A program made the position numbers and the translations under genes. The notes below the pieces were generated by a model. It worked only from the letters and a program-made list of their open reading frames with translations, was not told where the DNA came from and made no database searches. From Brachionus plicatilis (taxonomy: Eukaryota; Rotifera; Eurotatoria; Ploima; Brachionidae): a stretch of DNA of 64,000 nucleotides. The number at the start of each line of letters is the position of its first letter. The first letter of the stretch is position 1. Shown here piece after piece: positions 19,751-30,224 of this stretch. The stretch is from assembly GCA_010279815.1 (NCBI GenBank), contig QEOQ01000207.1, positions 1,270,078-1,334,077 on the forward strand, given 5' to 3'.

Positions 19751-22700
19751 CTAATTTGAAATACATATAATCATAAGTACTAAAAAATAAATGTTTATTG
19801 CTGATCTGGAGGCGCTATTACACAAACTTTTATCACAGCAGTTTTTCTTGTTAATTCGCCATACTTTTATTGATTTTTGTAAGTAGGTCTGTATGGTTGT
19901 TTCAATGTATTCATTAGCAATTAGATCGTTGTAGCAGAATTTTAGGGGAGCACAGCCACTTACCCAATATGATTTTTCATTATCGATAAATTCTGTTCTC
20001 TAAAAATTAATCAAATATTAAAATATAATCATTTCTTTAATAATCATTTTCCAGACTTAATAATTTCTTTTCGGATAATTCCTTAATCGAGTTCTGGTAA
20101 AAAAAATAAAAACATTTATTTAATTTCTAAAAACTTTCATACAACATAAGTTAATTTTTATTTTGAAGATAAATTTCGTAGGAACCAAATGGCAAAAAAT
20201 TGTTTCTCTTGAAATTCAATATTTACAATTTTATTTTTGTATTTTAATTTGAATAAACATTATTTGTCCAGGTTTAACCATTATTTTCGACACTAATTAA
20301 TTGAAATTTTATAATCCAATACATGAAGAAAATCTTTTGAATTTGTTAATAGATTTTATGTAAGGTAAATCACGAAATTGACAATGCGTGTTATGGAGAA
20401 AATAAAAATTGGTGTTACAGAAATTTCTAAAAATGATGTTACATTAAAAAAATTTGATTAAGCATTACTTATTTTAAAGAGCTGCAAATCCAAAAACAAA
20501 AAAGTATTTAGTAAAAGTCTATCAGTTCAACTAACTAAAATACTGTTGATCTTAACAAAAGAACTAATGCAAAGCAAAATCCTGCGCTCTTATAAATGCT
20601 TGGGAAATTTATAAATTTGAAATGAATAAATACTATAATAAATATTTAATATGATAATAATTTAAATTTCTAAAATTCAAATCATAATTAAAATAAATTC
20701 ATCAATATAATTTTTTAATTATCCCATCAAACTATTCAATATTAAACAACATTGAATAGCTTTGAATTTTTAAAGGATAAATTTAATTTAATTTTTTTTA
20801 TATTTTAACATCTAGCAAAGAAAATTTGTTTAAAAATTTACCTTTTTTAAATTATTTATTGATTATTGATAAAAAAATTATTTTTCTGAAATTTTAAACT
20901 ATTCATTTAATTTAAAAGATTTTTAATCAAAAATCTATACCAGATTTTGCTCTCTTATATTTGACTTAAGATAACATGAATAGCTTAAATATTTATAAAG
21001 TTTATAAAATGGACAAATCATCGAGTATCACTAGGAATGCTTTTACAAATTATTTATTTTCATTTCTCTCTTTCTAATATTTATAATATGATCTGTAAAC
21101 TGAATTGGTATAAAAAATCAAAAAAACGGCGTAATAAACATTGGTTTAAGGAATTTTTAAAAAAATTTAAATTTTAGATATGTTTTTTTCAGAAGATAAC
21201 AAAAGCATCTATGCGAAAAAATATTTGATATTCAAAAAGTTTCTACGAAAGAGAATTTAAATCTACTTAAATTCTTACCAGTCCAAAATATTTTTCACAA
21301 TTTTTTTTTTAAGTTTTCGTAATTCATTAGTCTATGTTAAAATGCAGATAAAATTTTACTGAAAAAATTGATTTTTTGGGAGAAAATTATTTATTTTTTT
21401 ATGATTTATAAAATTTCTTCTTTAAATTAAAATGAGACAAATGTCTATTAAACTTTCTTACATAATCTTAATATTTCTTAGATAACTTCAAACTGTGGTA
21501 CGTCAATTAATCTTTTCAAAGATAGTCTAAACTTTACAAAAAATACATTGTAGACATTTAGAAAAAGTAATTAAGATTTTTAAGGATTTTTAAATTCACA
21601 AGTCTTTAGTAAAGTCGGGTCATTTACTTAAATTTTTATGGCTTAAAATCAAGTCTAGATTTTTTTATTTTTTTTGTTCAAAAATACACTATGTTTTAGG
21701 AGAATCAAAAATTACTTCCATAAATTATACCTTCTAGATCTTAAATAATTTTATTAATTAAAATCTCATAAGTCCAGTAGAAGGTCTTGCTAAGTTTCAA
21801 TAGCTATTGTTATGAGAGACTTGAGATTTCTTATATGATTCTTAATTCTTAGAGAAGCTAAAAAACGAAAAAATACAAGACATTAGAATAATCAATTAAT
21901 AAATTAAATTAATTTTTAAAATTATTTATAAGAAAAAAAAATTTTTTAAGAGAACAAAACGTTAAAGATTTTTCAAGATCTAATTTATTTTTTTTAATTT
22001 TATTCGAATTTTCCTAAAATCTATTAAATGAAAGTTATGAGTTTTAATAAAATTATTCACATATTTTTGAAAATTAGTTAAGACTGGCTTGTATAAGAGT
22101 TATGAAAAAAAATTCCGAACAAGTCTGATTCAAGTCCAAGTCTTGAATTTTTGGAAAAAATTTAAAATGCAAGCCATGACTTTGATTTGACATAAGAATT
22201 GAATAAATATTCTTTAAAAAATTTTTTTTGGGTTAAAAGAAACAAATAAAATTTTCCAAGAGAAATTTCTAAGAGTCTTAAAAATATCTCATTAAATCGT
22301 ATTCTTACAGAATCTTGTAAGATGGAATATCATAAATTAATGCTTGGACAGAAACTTAACCATTTAGTACCCCCTCTTATCTATTTATCTAATGGTTTAT
22401 GAAGTCATTTTTACATGAAAATTAACACTAAAATGAGACTTTCATCCTACAGTAGCTTGGTTTGTCTGTCATATTTAAATCTTTAAAAATTAGAAACTTT
22501 TTTTTTTAAATTTCTGAAAGGTATTTGATAATTGAAAATTTTGACAAAAAGAAACCTTCTATTAAATCCTGACATTTTTTATGTATTTAAAAAAAAATAC
22601 TTACAACGCAAGTATGGCCTTCATTACAAGTCTGTACATCATTATATTTCAGAGATCCGTCGCTGGAACCAATTGATGAATAGCATTTTAAACTAGTAGA

Positions 22701-22757
22701 TGTATGTATCATCGCTGTTAGAATTAAACATATAGAAAAGTATGAACAATAAAACAT
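19751..22757 (-). CDS. Ly6/uPAR-like GPI-anchored protein
   Basis: Two exons are inferred: 22605-22757 (ATG at 22755-22757, donor GTAAGT after phase 0) and 19751-19999 (acceptor TTTTTAG, stop TAG at 19751-19753), separated by a 2.6-kb intron. The product is 133 residues. The N-terminus (MFYCSYFSICLILTAMI) is a signal peptide. The mature chain opens with LKCYSS and closes with CCDKSLCN, the Ly6/three-finger signature. The tail INIYFLVLMIICISN after a small-residue stretch fits a GPI-attachment signal. It has eight Cys in the mature domain rather than ten; the usual second Cys of CxxC is absent. Role: cell-surface protein, possibly a receptor modulator as in other Ly6 proteins (inference). A further small exon in the intron cannot be excluded. 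Confidence 0.72.
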
Positions 22758-23310
22758 AGTCAAATTTCTTTCGATAAATAGTAAAATAAAAAATCAAGAT
22801 AAAAAGATACAAAATTAGTTTTTGTTTATAAATACAGTATTTTGGTGTTAACCAAACATAGAAATATTCAAGATTTTGATCAAAAGTTATTTAGCAATTT
22901 ACGAATAAGAGACCAAATAGAAATTATCGTTGTAATTTTAATCCGAAAAATTTGGTATACAAATTTTTTGGTTGTTTTATTTATGATCAAACCATTTCGA
23001 ATGCATGGTATTAAAGCAAAAGGCAAATTAATTGGGAAAATAAATCTTGATTTTAGTGTCATCCTAGAGGATTATTAGGCCTCTTTATTCAGCTCAAACA
23101 TTCGTACTAATCTTTTGGTTTGTACTCGTTAGCCTAAAAAAATACCAAAATGATTCATTTAGTCAAGGATATTCAAATGGTCTTTAGCCAACTAATTAAA
23201 TTTGTTTGATAGGGATTTAAATTTTTCAAAAATTTAATTAGTAAATTTTTTATCCAAGCTTTAAATGTTTAAAATATTTTTTTAATAAAAACAAATTTTC
23301 AAAGCTTATT

Positions 23311-24879
23311 TTATTTTTTATTTTTATAAACGACTTTTTTTGTTGCTTGAACATTAAATCCACTTATTTTCTCATTTGAATCTGGCAAAATTTTGGTCAC
23401 AACGCCGGTGCACGAAGTTAAAGTCAATGTCTCCCGAACTAATTTTCAAATAAATAATTAAAAGTTAAAAAAATAAATAAAACAATTTACTTGTGAATCT
23501 ATCTCCCTCTAAAAAAGTCATTGGTGATTTAAGCAGAATGTTAATGGTAGCATGTTCACCTCCCAAAAGCATTCCTCTGTCTTCTGGAATTTTCAAATTA
23601 CAGTCTATTGAGCATGTCTTTGTCAAAAGCGGTTGAATGTAGCCGCTTATTATGGGCTTTTTGCGCCCACCTTCGTCCTTTTTAAGCACATAAATAGAAG
23701 CTTCTATAAAATTGCTCTGAACAGTTGAATTGGGTTGTGCAGCCATCATTCCCCGTTTGATCATGCCTGGTTTAATTCCTCTGGCTAAAATGCCAACATG
23801 CTCTCCTGCTGAACATTCACTCACTGAATTTTTGAACACATGAATTTCAGTCGCAGCTGTCTTAATTGTTTCACCAAAACCCACTATTTCCATAGGATCT
23901 CCTTTTTTCAGCTTGCCTCTGGTCACAGTTCCGACTAAAACCTGGCCTCTGCCCGGCACTGTTACAGCCTTTTCGATCGGGAACAAAAAGGGTGATTTGA
24001 TGTCTCTTTCCGGCGAAGGAACATAATTGTCTACAGTGTCCATCAGTCTAAGAATGCTTTCTTTGCCCAATTTTTCATTTTTGTCCTCAAGGGCAGCCAA
24101 TGCCGAGCCGCAAATGATTGGTGTTTGCTCACTGTCGTATCCATACGTACCCAAAAGCTCCCTTATTTCCATCTCCACTAAATCAACCATTTCATTGTCA
24201 GCCAGATCTGCTTTGTTTATATAAACAACTATATGCTTGACTCCAATGGCTTTTGCCAAAGCCAAGTGCTCTTTGGTCTGAGGCATGACTCCCTAAATTA
24301 TTTATTTAAACTTGGACTAAATTTATTTTTGTTCTAAAATACGTCTGTTGCTGCTATAACCAAAATGGCAGCATCCATTTGGGAAGTTCCAGTAATCATG
24401 TTTTTAATGAAGTCAGCATGGCCAGGACAATCAACGTGAGCTAAATTTTACCAGATTTTAGATTAAAAAATAAAATTTAGTAAAATTTTACCATAATTTC
24501 TTTTATCTGTTGAATAGCCTACATGCATCAGATTTATGGTAATTCCGCGTCTTTTTTCTTCAGGAGCCGAATCGATTTTGTCGTAGGAGACAAAATTGGC
24601 TAGTTTTTTTTCAGATAAAATTTTAGTTATCGCTGCAGTAAGAGTTGTTTTGCCGTGATCAATGTGACCTTAGAAAATTTAATTTTTTTTTACAAACAAA
24701 ATTTTTTCATTACCTATTGTTCCAATATTAATGTTCTCTTTGGTGCTCGAATTCAGCACGGATAAAATTGAAAATTTTAAAAATTGTACATTTTTAATTA
24801 AATTGATTTTTTTCTCAATATTCAGCAGATTAGAGGAACTTTTTACATTATTAAAAGCTAATCTTGTCAAACAATTCAT
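23311..24879 (-). CDS. TUFM: Mitochondrial elongation factor Tu
   Basis: GTPase that delivers aminoacyl-tRNA to the mitochondrial ribosome. Five exons are read: 24714-24879, 24492-24668, 24343-24440, 23491-24292 and 23311-23438. All have GT-AG introns of 45-52 nt and consistent phase, giving 456 residues with stop TAA at 23311-23313. The first exon encodes a basic N-terminal leader with few acidic residues, a plausible mitochondrial presequence, before [16 protein letters not shown] (G1). [15 protein letters not shown] (G3), NKAD (G4) and GSALAAL (G5) follow, then the EF-Tu beta-barrel domains ending in TGVVTKILP. Switch I reads [10 protein letters not shown] instead of the usual RGITINTAHV; the catalytically important Thr of GIT is kept. 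The start is the first in-frame ATG. The neighbour 184 bp upstream on the same strand is the RAD51D-like gene. Confidence 0.96.
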
Positions 24880-25062
24880 TTTATCTAAAAAAAAAAAAAA
24901 AAAGTGAAAAAATGTTTAAGATTTATTAAGGGAACCAGAATGAAAATGAAAATTTTTCAAATTTAACCAAATGGTATATTATGACCATTGAAATTTGATT
25001 GTTATTTAAAATTTACAAATTTATTTATATTATTTAGCCTGAGATATTCGATTAGAAAATTA

Positions 25063-26028
25063 TTAAATAAATCCGGTTTTGTCTATTTTGAAAAAGACAA
25101 AATCCTGCATTCTGTCATTTAAAAAGGGTCTAGCACATTTAATTAACTCAAATTTTCGACCATTTTCTCTCTGATTTATTTCATTGAGATCATTTTTTAA
25201 GCATACAATTAAACTTGGAACATTAGACCAAATTGGATTATTAGTTAAATTAAATGCATTGCTTAAATTTGACACAACTACGACCATCATTTTGTGGTTA
25301 TTGCACAAATATTTTAATTGAGTGGACGCATAACTAAGATAGTAATTTATTTCGGTGAAACTGTTTTGCCTAAAAATGCTGAACAATGGTGTCAGACTGT
25401 CAATGATAAGCAAATTGGGCACATCTATTGACTCGGGTGTTTTCGAACCCGGTTTAGTTAATTTAAATAAAATTTCTATTAAATTAAAAACGTTCGAACA
25501 ATCTATTGTTTTAATTAATTTTAGAATATTTGATATTTTTTCTTGATTTATGGTTATTTTGGAAAATTTTTGCTCTATCAATTGTGTGATTCGATGATGG
25601 CAAAAATTTTTGTTCGAGTCTATAAACAAACAAGTAAAATTTGGATGCTTTGTGACCATGTTAGAAATTAGTTGAAAGCATAGCTGGCTTTTTCCAGTTG
25701 AACTCAAGCCGGTTATTTCGGATATTTCTCCAGAATAGAATCCATTCGATATTAAATTATCGATTTGACCAGAACCTGTCTCAATTATGAACAAATTTTT
25801 AACATATTTTTCTAAAATAATGTTGGCTGGTTCTGGAAAAGGCGAATATTCTCCAATTATTTGTTTCTTTATTATCTTTAGTTGCTTAAATGGAATTCCA
25901 GTTTGACGACTCAACGAGTCCAAGTCGGAATGAGTGATCAATTGCTCGGTAGTTTGAATATTGGCTAGATTTAATTTGATAATATCTTGTGGAGTAAGAA
26001 GAGAGCAATTGACACTTTTTAATTTCAT
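25063..26028 (-). CDS. RAD51D: RAD51 paralogue, RAD51D-like
   Basis: Single-exon 321-residue protein, close to the 328 residues of human RAD51D. RAD51D belongs to the BCDX2 complex, which helps RAD51 in homologous recombination. An N-terminal helical region (about 1-75) precedes the RecA-like ATPase core. Walker A is GLSSTGKS (107-114) within GEISEITG, and Walker B is NLLIID (205-210). The segments SGQIDNLISNGFYSGE, LFIDSN and IWSNVPSLIVCL correspond to GIGSLDKLLDAGLYTGE, LYVDSN and WSFVPSTRILL of vertebrate RAD51D (comparison from memory). The start is the first ATG of the frame. Codon use is strongly AT-rich, unlike SERCA. Another RAD51 paralogue is possible, but RAD51D fits best. Confidence 0.85.
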   Translation of the reverse strand: MKLKSVNCSLLTPQDIIKLNLANIQTTEQLITHSDLDSLSRQTGIPFKQLKIIKKQIIGEYSPFPEPANIILEKYVKNLFIIETGSGQIDNLISNGFYSGEISEITGLSSTGKSQLCFQLISNMVTKHPNFTCLFIDSNKNFCHHRITQLIEQKFSKITINQEKISNILKLIKTIDCSNVFNLIEILFKLTKPGSKTPESIDVPNLLIIDSLTPLFSIFRQNSFTEINYYLSYASTQLKYLCNNHKMMVVVVSNLSNAFNLTNNPIWSNVPSLIVCLKNDLNEINQRENGRKFELIKCARPFLNDRMQDFVFFKIDKTGFI

Positions 26029-26343
26029 TACTTAAACTTAAGTCACTTTTGTTACTGTAATATTAACACAGACTTAAAATTCAAATAATTTTAGATGAAT
26101 GCAAAGGATAATCAAAAAAATTATAAATTTTTTTATTTTGCTTGAAAAAATAAGCAAACAAAATTTCAGGCATTTTACTTTTGAAATATTTCGTTTTAAT
26201 TAGTTGATCAATTCTAATTAATATTTTTAAAATTTTTTTAATTCTTTGTTTAAAAACAAATTAAAGAAAAAATATGATTTTTTATTTAATTTTCAAATTG
26301 GGCTTTTAGTGATGTTACGCTTTTAGTTTTTTATAAAAATTTC

Positions 26344-28072
26344 AAAGTTGTTTAAAAGTCCCAAAAAAAAGTCCAAGTCCGGACTTTTTTTCTTCGGCTT
26401 ATATTTTTTGGGGGTGACAAATTAAATTTTTTAAGATGACAAAAATAACTAAAAGTGGTGACTAATTTAATTTGTTTTAGCTGACTATAAAAAACTAATT
26501 ATTCTGACAAAAAAACTAAACGACTGACAAATTTATATATTGAGATGACTTTTTTATAATTTTTCACTGACAAAATAAAACCTTATTTGTAGACAAAAAA
26601 AACTAATTTTAGTGACGAAAATATTTATTTAAATGACAAAATATAAAAAAAAATAAAAAAATATAAACGATTAATTTTTTTTTATTTTTTTTCCTGAGTT
26701 GTTGATTTCTTTGGTCTTCCTCGTTTTCTTGGTAAATCCACTGTAGCTTCGACTGTAGCTTGTACTGTAGCTTCAGCAACATATTCTTTCTCAATGACTG
26801 AATCGCTAGGAGGCTCTTGTTCGACTACTGCTTGCTCAGGATTGGATTCATTTTCTGAACTGCTCAAATCACAATCATTTGGATAAAACAAAGCTGCTTT
26901 TTGTTTTTTTGGTCCGCCTTTTTTGCGTTTCTGACCGATTGAAATTGTTTTAGCTTCTTCTGGGATAATGCAAAGCTTGTAACCTTTTAATCTTTAAAAA
27001 AATTATTAAATAAAAGATGAAAATATTAAGATATATAGAAGAAATAGCCAATAGAAGAATTTTTGATATTATTTTCTGAAAATGAATTTAAGCAAGGAAA
27101 AGAATAGTCTAAGATTGATCCGACTAAAGATTTATATAAATTTCCTAGTGTGTTTTGATTGAGACCCCACTTTTTGTTTGACAATATCTTAATAATATTT
27201 AGTCTTTTATTGCAGCGTTCTTTAATTTCGTCTACTAGTATATTAAAGTTTAACTTAGAATCAAATTTAATACCAAGAAACTTGATTTCTTTTTGGCTCA
27301 CTATTCTGTTTCCATAAATTTTTAAGTTTAGATTATCACTCTCTTTTTTGTACCTAGAAAAGACTACTGAACACGACTTTTCAACTGATATCTTCATTTT
27401 CCATTTAATAAGCCATTGTTCTAGTTCGTTGGTGTATTTATTAATTATTTATTATGTATTTATTATTTATTAATTTTACTAGCCATGCTAAATTTATTAT
27501 TTTTATTTATTTGTTTTCTGTACCGAGCTAAAGCTCCTTCAGAATAAGTTAAAAAGTAAAATAAAAAAAAAATAAAATAAAAAAAAAAATAAAATAAAAA
27601 TGAAATAAAATAAAAATAAAATTAAAGTTAATAAAATGAGATAAAAAAAAGAATCAAAATAAAGTAAATAAGCTAAAAAAATGAAAGTTGAAAAAATTAT
27701 CAGTGAAGTAATTTGTTTGTCACCTAGTTTAGTGTTCATTAGTCATTAGTCATTAATTAAATTAGTCACCATTTTTTTGGTTAATCTGTCATCCCGAAAA
27801 TATTTAATTTGTCGGTCAATTAGTTTATCTGTCAGTCAGTTAGTTTAATTTCACTCAATTAGTTTAATTATCAGTGAAGTAGTTTGTTTGTCACCTGGCT
27901 TAGTTTTTTTGTCAGTAAAATAGGAATTTTTTTGTCAGTCCATTAAATGATGGCCAATTTCTTCTTCAGTATTCAAAATTTAAAAACCTGGACTTGGACT
28001 TTTGAATGGAAATTTAAAAAGAAAGTCCGAACTTGGACTTGACTTAAGACTTGTGGCTTTTAAACAACCTTT
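26344..28072. mobile_element. Composite inverted-repeat DNA element (AAGTC family outside, TGTCAGT tract inside)
   Basis: The outer arms are aaagttgtttaaaagtc (26344) and the complement of gacttgtggcttttaaacaacc (right end 28072). Both are followed inward by AAGTCC-type words. The inner arms are a tract of tgacaaa...aaactaa words (about 26405-26640) and its inverse, ttagttt...tttgtcagt (about 27690-27950). The 1.7-kb interior includes an AT-hook exon and a non-LTR reverse-transcriptase fragment. The doubly inverted symmetry favours one element over two separate insertions, but two independent short copies are possible. Confidence 0.5.
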
Positions 28073-28170
28073 AATTAAAATAAAATATACCGTAAACTCG
28101 TGACCATTACTCTTGGAACAATATCAAAATTTGGGTTTATTTCATACGGAACTAATACCATCGAAACCAT
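26682..28170 (-). CDS. Small AT-hook protein, unrecognised family (two-exon model)
   Basis: Exon 1 is 28091-28170 (ATG at 28168-28170, MVSMVLVPYEINPNFDIVPR, donor GTATAT after CG). Exon 2 is 26682-26991 (acceptor TTTAAAG, opening LKGYKLCIIPEEAKT). Codon phase matches across the 1.1-kb intron (CG+A). The product is 129 residues. It has a basic patch QKRKKGGPKKQK, an acidic Ser/Glu-rich middle, short VEATVQAT repeats and a C-terminal AT-hook-like RKRGRPKK. It may be nuclear and DNA-binding (inference). Exon 2 lies inside the inverted-repeat element 26344-28072 and exon 1 just outside it, so the gene could be a transposon product, a captured exon or a host gene hit by insertions. The exon join is not proven. 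Confidence 0.45.
27026..27442 (-). pseudogene. Non-LTR retrotransposon reverse-transcriptase fragment
   Basis: The frame includes NELEQWLIKWKMKISVEKS, FLGIKFDSKLNF, ERCNKRLNIIKILS and LGNLYKSLVGSILDYSF, typical of the thumb region after the catalytic core of LINE-type reverse transcriptases. The FADD-type active site and both ends of the element are missing; the 5' end runs into an (ATAA)-rich tract. It is a truncated relic within the composite element. Confidence 0.8.
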
Positions 28171-28599
28171 GTTATAAAATTTTTTTATTTTTTATTAGAA
28201 TAAACCTTGACGTCTGACTTTAAACTAAGACTAAGAACAAAACTTTCCTTTTCTCATCTCCTTTTCCTGTACCTTTTTAGCAACGGCTCCGATCTGAAAA
28301 ATTTTTTTACAAATAAATTTTTTTTAAATTTTTCCAACAAACCATTAATTTTTGTGTTGAATGCATTTATTTTATTTTTAATTTTTTCATCAAAGTTTTT
28401 TTTTCAAATTTTAATTTTTGTGTTGAGAAGAAATCATTTTATGATGAGCGTTTTCAAATCGTGTTGAATGGTTATTTCTTTGTGTTGAAAAGGGAGACCC
28501 TAAAATAAATAAATAAAATTGTACAGAATAATGAAGCAACATCTTAGGACCGCTAAAATTATCAAAAAATAGTAGAAAATATATTTTGTGCATCATTAG

Positions 28600-29120
28600 C
28601 TATTTCCCAAATGGACGGTGTTGTTCGCCATTCACAACGCTGAAGACAAAAGCCAAAAGTTTCTAGCATTTAGATCCAGACACGCAATCCGCGAGACCAT
28701 TCTCACAGATTTAGGGACAAATTACCAGTCGGCTTTAATTGAAAAATTATGGAACCTGATGGTCATTTTACTAGAGCATCTCAATTTTTCGACCAACAGA
28801 CTGCATCAGCGGGCTTTAAAAAACAACAGTCAAGATAATTATTATTCATAAATGAAAATTACGACGATTGGGACAAGTAATTAACTCTGTTGTCATTTCC
28901 ATGCATTACGGCCATCTACTATACTATTAAATGTACATCTTTCGAGTTGATATAAAGACTAAAATGCCACTGAACCTGGTATTTAAACATTCAAAAATAG
29001 ATGTTTCAGTTACGCAAAACGAGTGAAAATTAGTCTAAAGAAAGCTTATGCTAACGTTAAAAAGAACAGAGATCTCAGAGGGCAAACGAAGTTTTACTAT
29101 AACATAAAACTTTATGCGGC
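28600..29120 (+). pseudogene. Degraded Ty3/gypsy-type integrase fragment
   Basis: The stretch ETILTDLGTNYQSALIEKLW (28703-28762) is the integrase core around the second catalytic Asp, as in gypsy elements. Further on, in another frame, LKKAYANVKKNRDLRGQTK resembles the helical region after the gypsy integrase core. Frame changes and stops separate the two pieces. No long terminal repeats were identified nearby. Confidence 0.65.
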
Positions 29121-29520
29121 ATCATTCGCCTTTACAATTTTCCCCATGCATAAATTTCCTTTGCGTGAAAATTCCCCACTTTAAAAGAATAAAATTATTT
29201 AATATTAATCAATAAAAGAAACTTTAAAAAAATTTTAAACTAATAAAGTAAGATAATGTAACTGAGTAATTAATTGAACAAATTTAAAAATAACCCTATT
29301 AAAAAAATTTTAGGTGAGGTCGAAGTCAATTTGATGACAAAGAGTAATGTACATTGATGAGAAATTGTCCTATCGCTTCAAAATGACATCATAAGTGAAA
29401 ATTGATGTGACATCGATTCACAATCATTTGAATATATTAATTAAATATAAATGTAAAATTAATTTTTTCCTTTTCATTTTATTATATCAAATATAATTAA
29501 TTTTATTAATTAATTTACTA

Positions 29521-29776
29521 CAGTGGTTCTTGCTAAAATGAAATGGTCCGTTCCCGAAAAGGAATGGAATGGAGACGCATTCCATAAAAAAACATTCCCG
29601 TTCCGTTCCATTTCCATTACATTCTATTCCATTCCATCCGTTTCGTTCCATCAATACCATTCCATTCCAACCGTTCCAACCGTTCCATTCCATTCCAACC
29701 GTTCCATCCGTTCCATTCCAACCGTTCCATTCCGTTCCATTTCAACCGTTCCATTTCATTTTAGCAAGAACCACTG
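29521..29776. mobile_element. pogo/Tc1-like MITE with GGAAC minisatellite core, left copy
   Basis: A 256-bp element whose ends are inverted repeats of about 26 bp (cagtggttcttgctaaaatg...). It is bordered by TA on both sides (29519-29520, 29777-29778), as in Tc1/mariner/pogo insertions. The interior is a variable array of ccgttccattccaa units. Apparent ORFs on both strands here are artefacts of the array. Confidence 0.8.
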
Positions 29777-30062
29777 TATTATTTATCATATAAATAATAT
29801 TTTTATATTTATTTATTAATAGTTATTTTTATATAATTTTTTGTTAAATTTAATTCAAATTTTTGAAATTAACGTAGTATTCTAAAATATGAATTATTTT
29901 TATTCGAATTAATGAATGAAGCACAGTATTTTGCTTTTAAATATATTCATATTTTAGAATACTACGTTAATTTCAAAAATTTGAATTAAATTTAACAAAA
30001 AATTATATAAAAATAACTATTAATAAATAAATATAAAAATATTATTTATATGATAAATAATA

Positions 30063-30222
30063 CAGTGGTTCTTGCTAAAATGAAATGGAACGGTTGAAAT
30101 GGAACGGAATGGAACGGTTGGAATGGAACGGATGGAACGGAACGGGAATGGTTTTTTGTGGAATGCGTCTCCATTCCATTCCTTTTCGGGAACGGACCAT
30201 TTCATTTTAGCAAGAACCACTG
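30063..30222. mobile_element. pogo/Tc1-like MITE with GGAAC minisatellite core, right copy
   Basis: A 160-bp inverted copy of the element at 29521-29776, with the same inverted ends and TA on both sides (30061-30062, 30223-30224). The inner minisatellite is shorter. Its distal 80 bp match the left copy with about two differences. Confidence 0.8.
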
Positions 30223-30224
30223 TA

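Larger units (their letters stand above)
29521..30222. repeat. Giant palindrome: two inverted MITEs joined by 118-bp perfect arms
   Basis: Positions 29699-29894 and 29945-30140 are perfect 196-bp inverted repeats by my reading, with a 50-nt loop (29895-29944). Homology continues outward to both ends (29521 and 30222). It is interrupted only because the left minisatellite is about 96 bp longer. The arms consist of a MITE copy plus 118 bp of unique AT-rich DNA. Confidence 0.92.

Noticed and set aside
22837..23078. Plus-strand 78-codon frame next to the Ly6-like gene
   Set aside because: No ATG at its open edge and no recognisable family; an acceptor-like acag precedes it, but nothing joins to it.
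28207..28467. Plus-strand 86-codon frame
   Set aside because: Phe/Leu/Asn low-complexity translation of AT-rich DNA.
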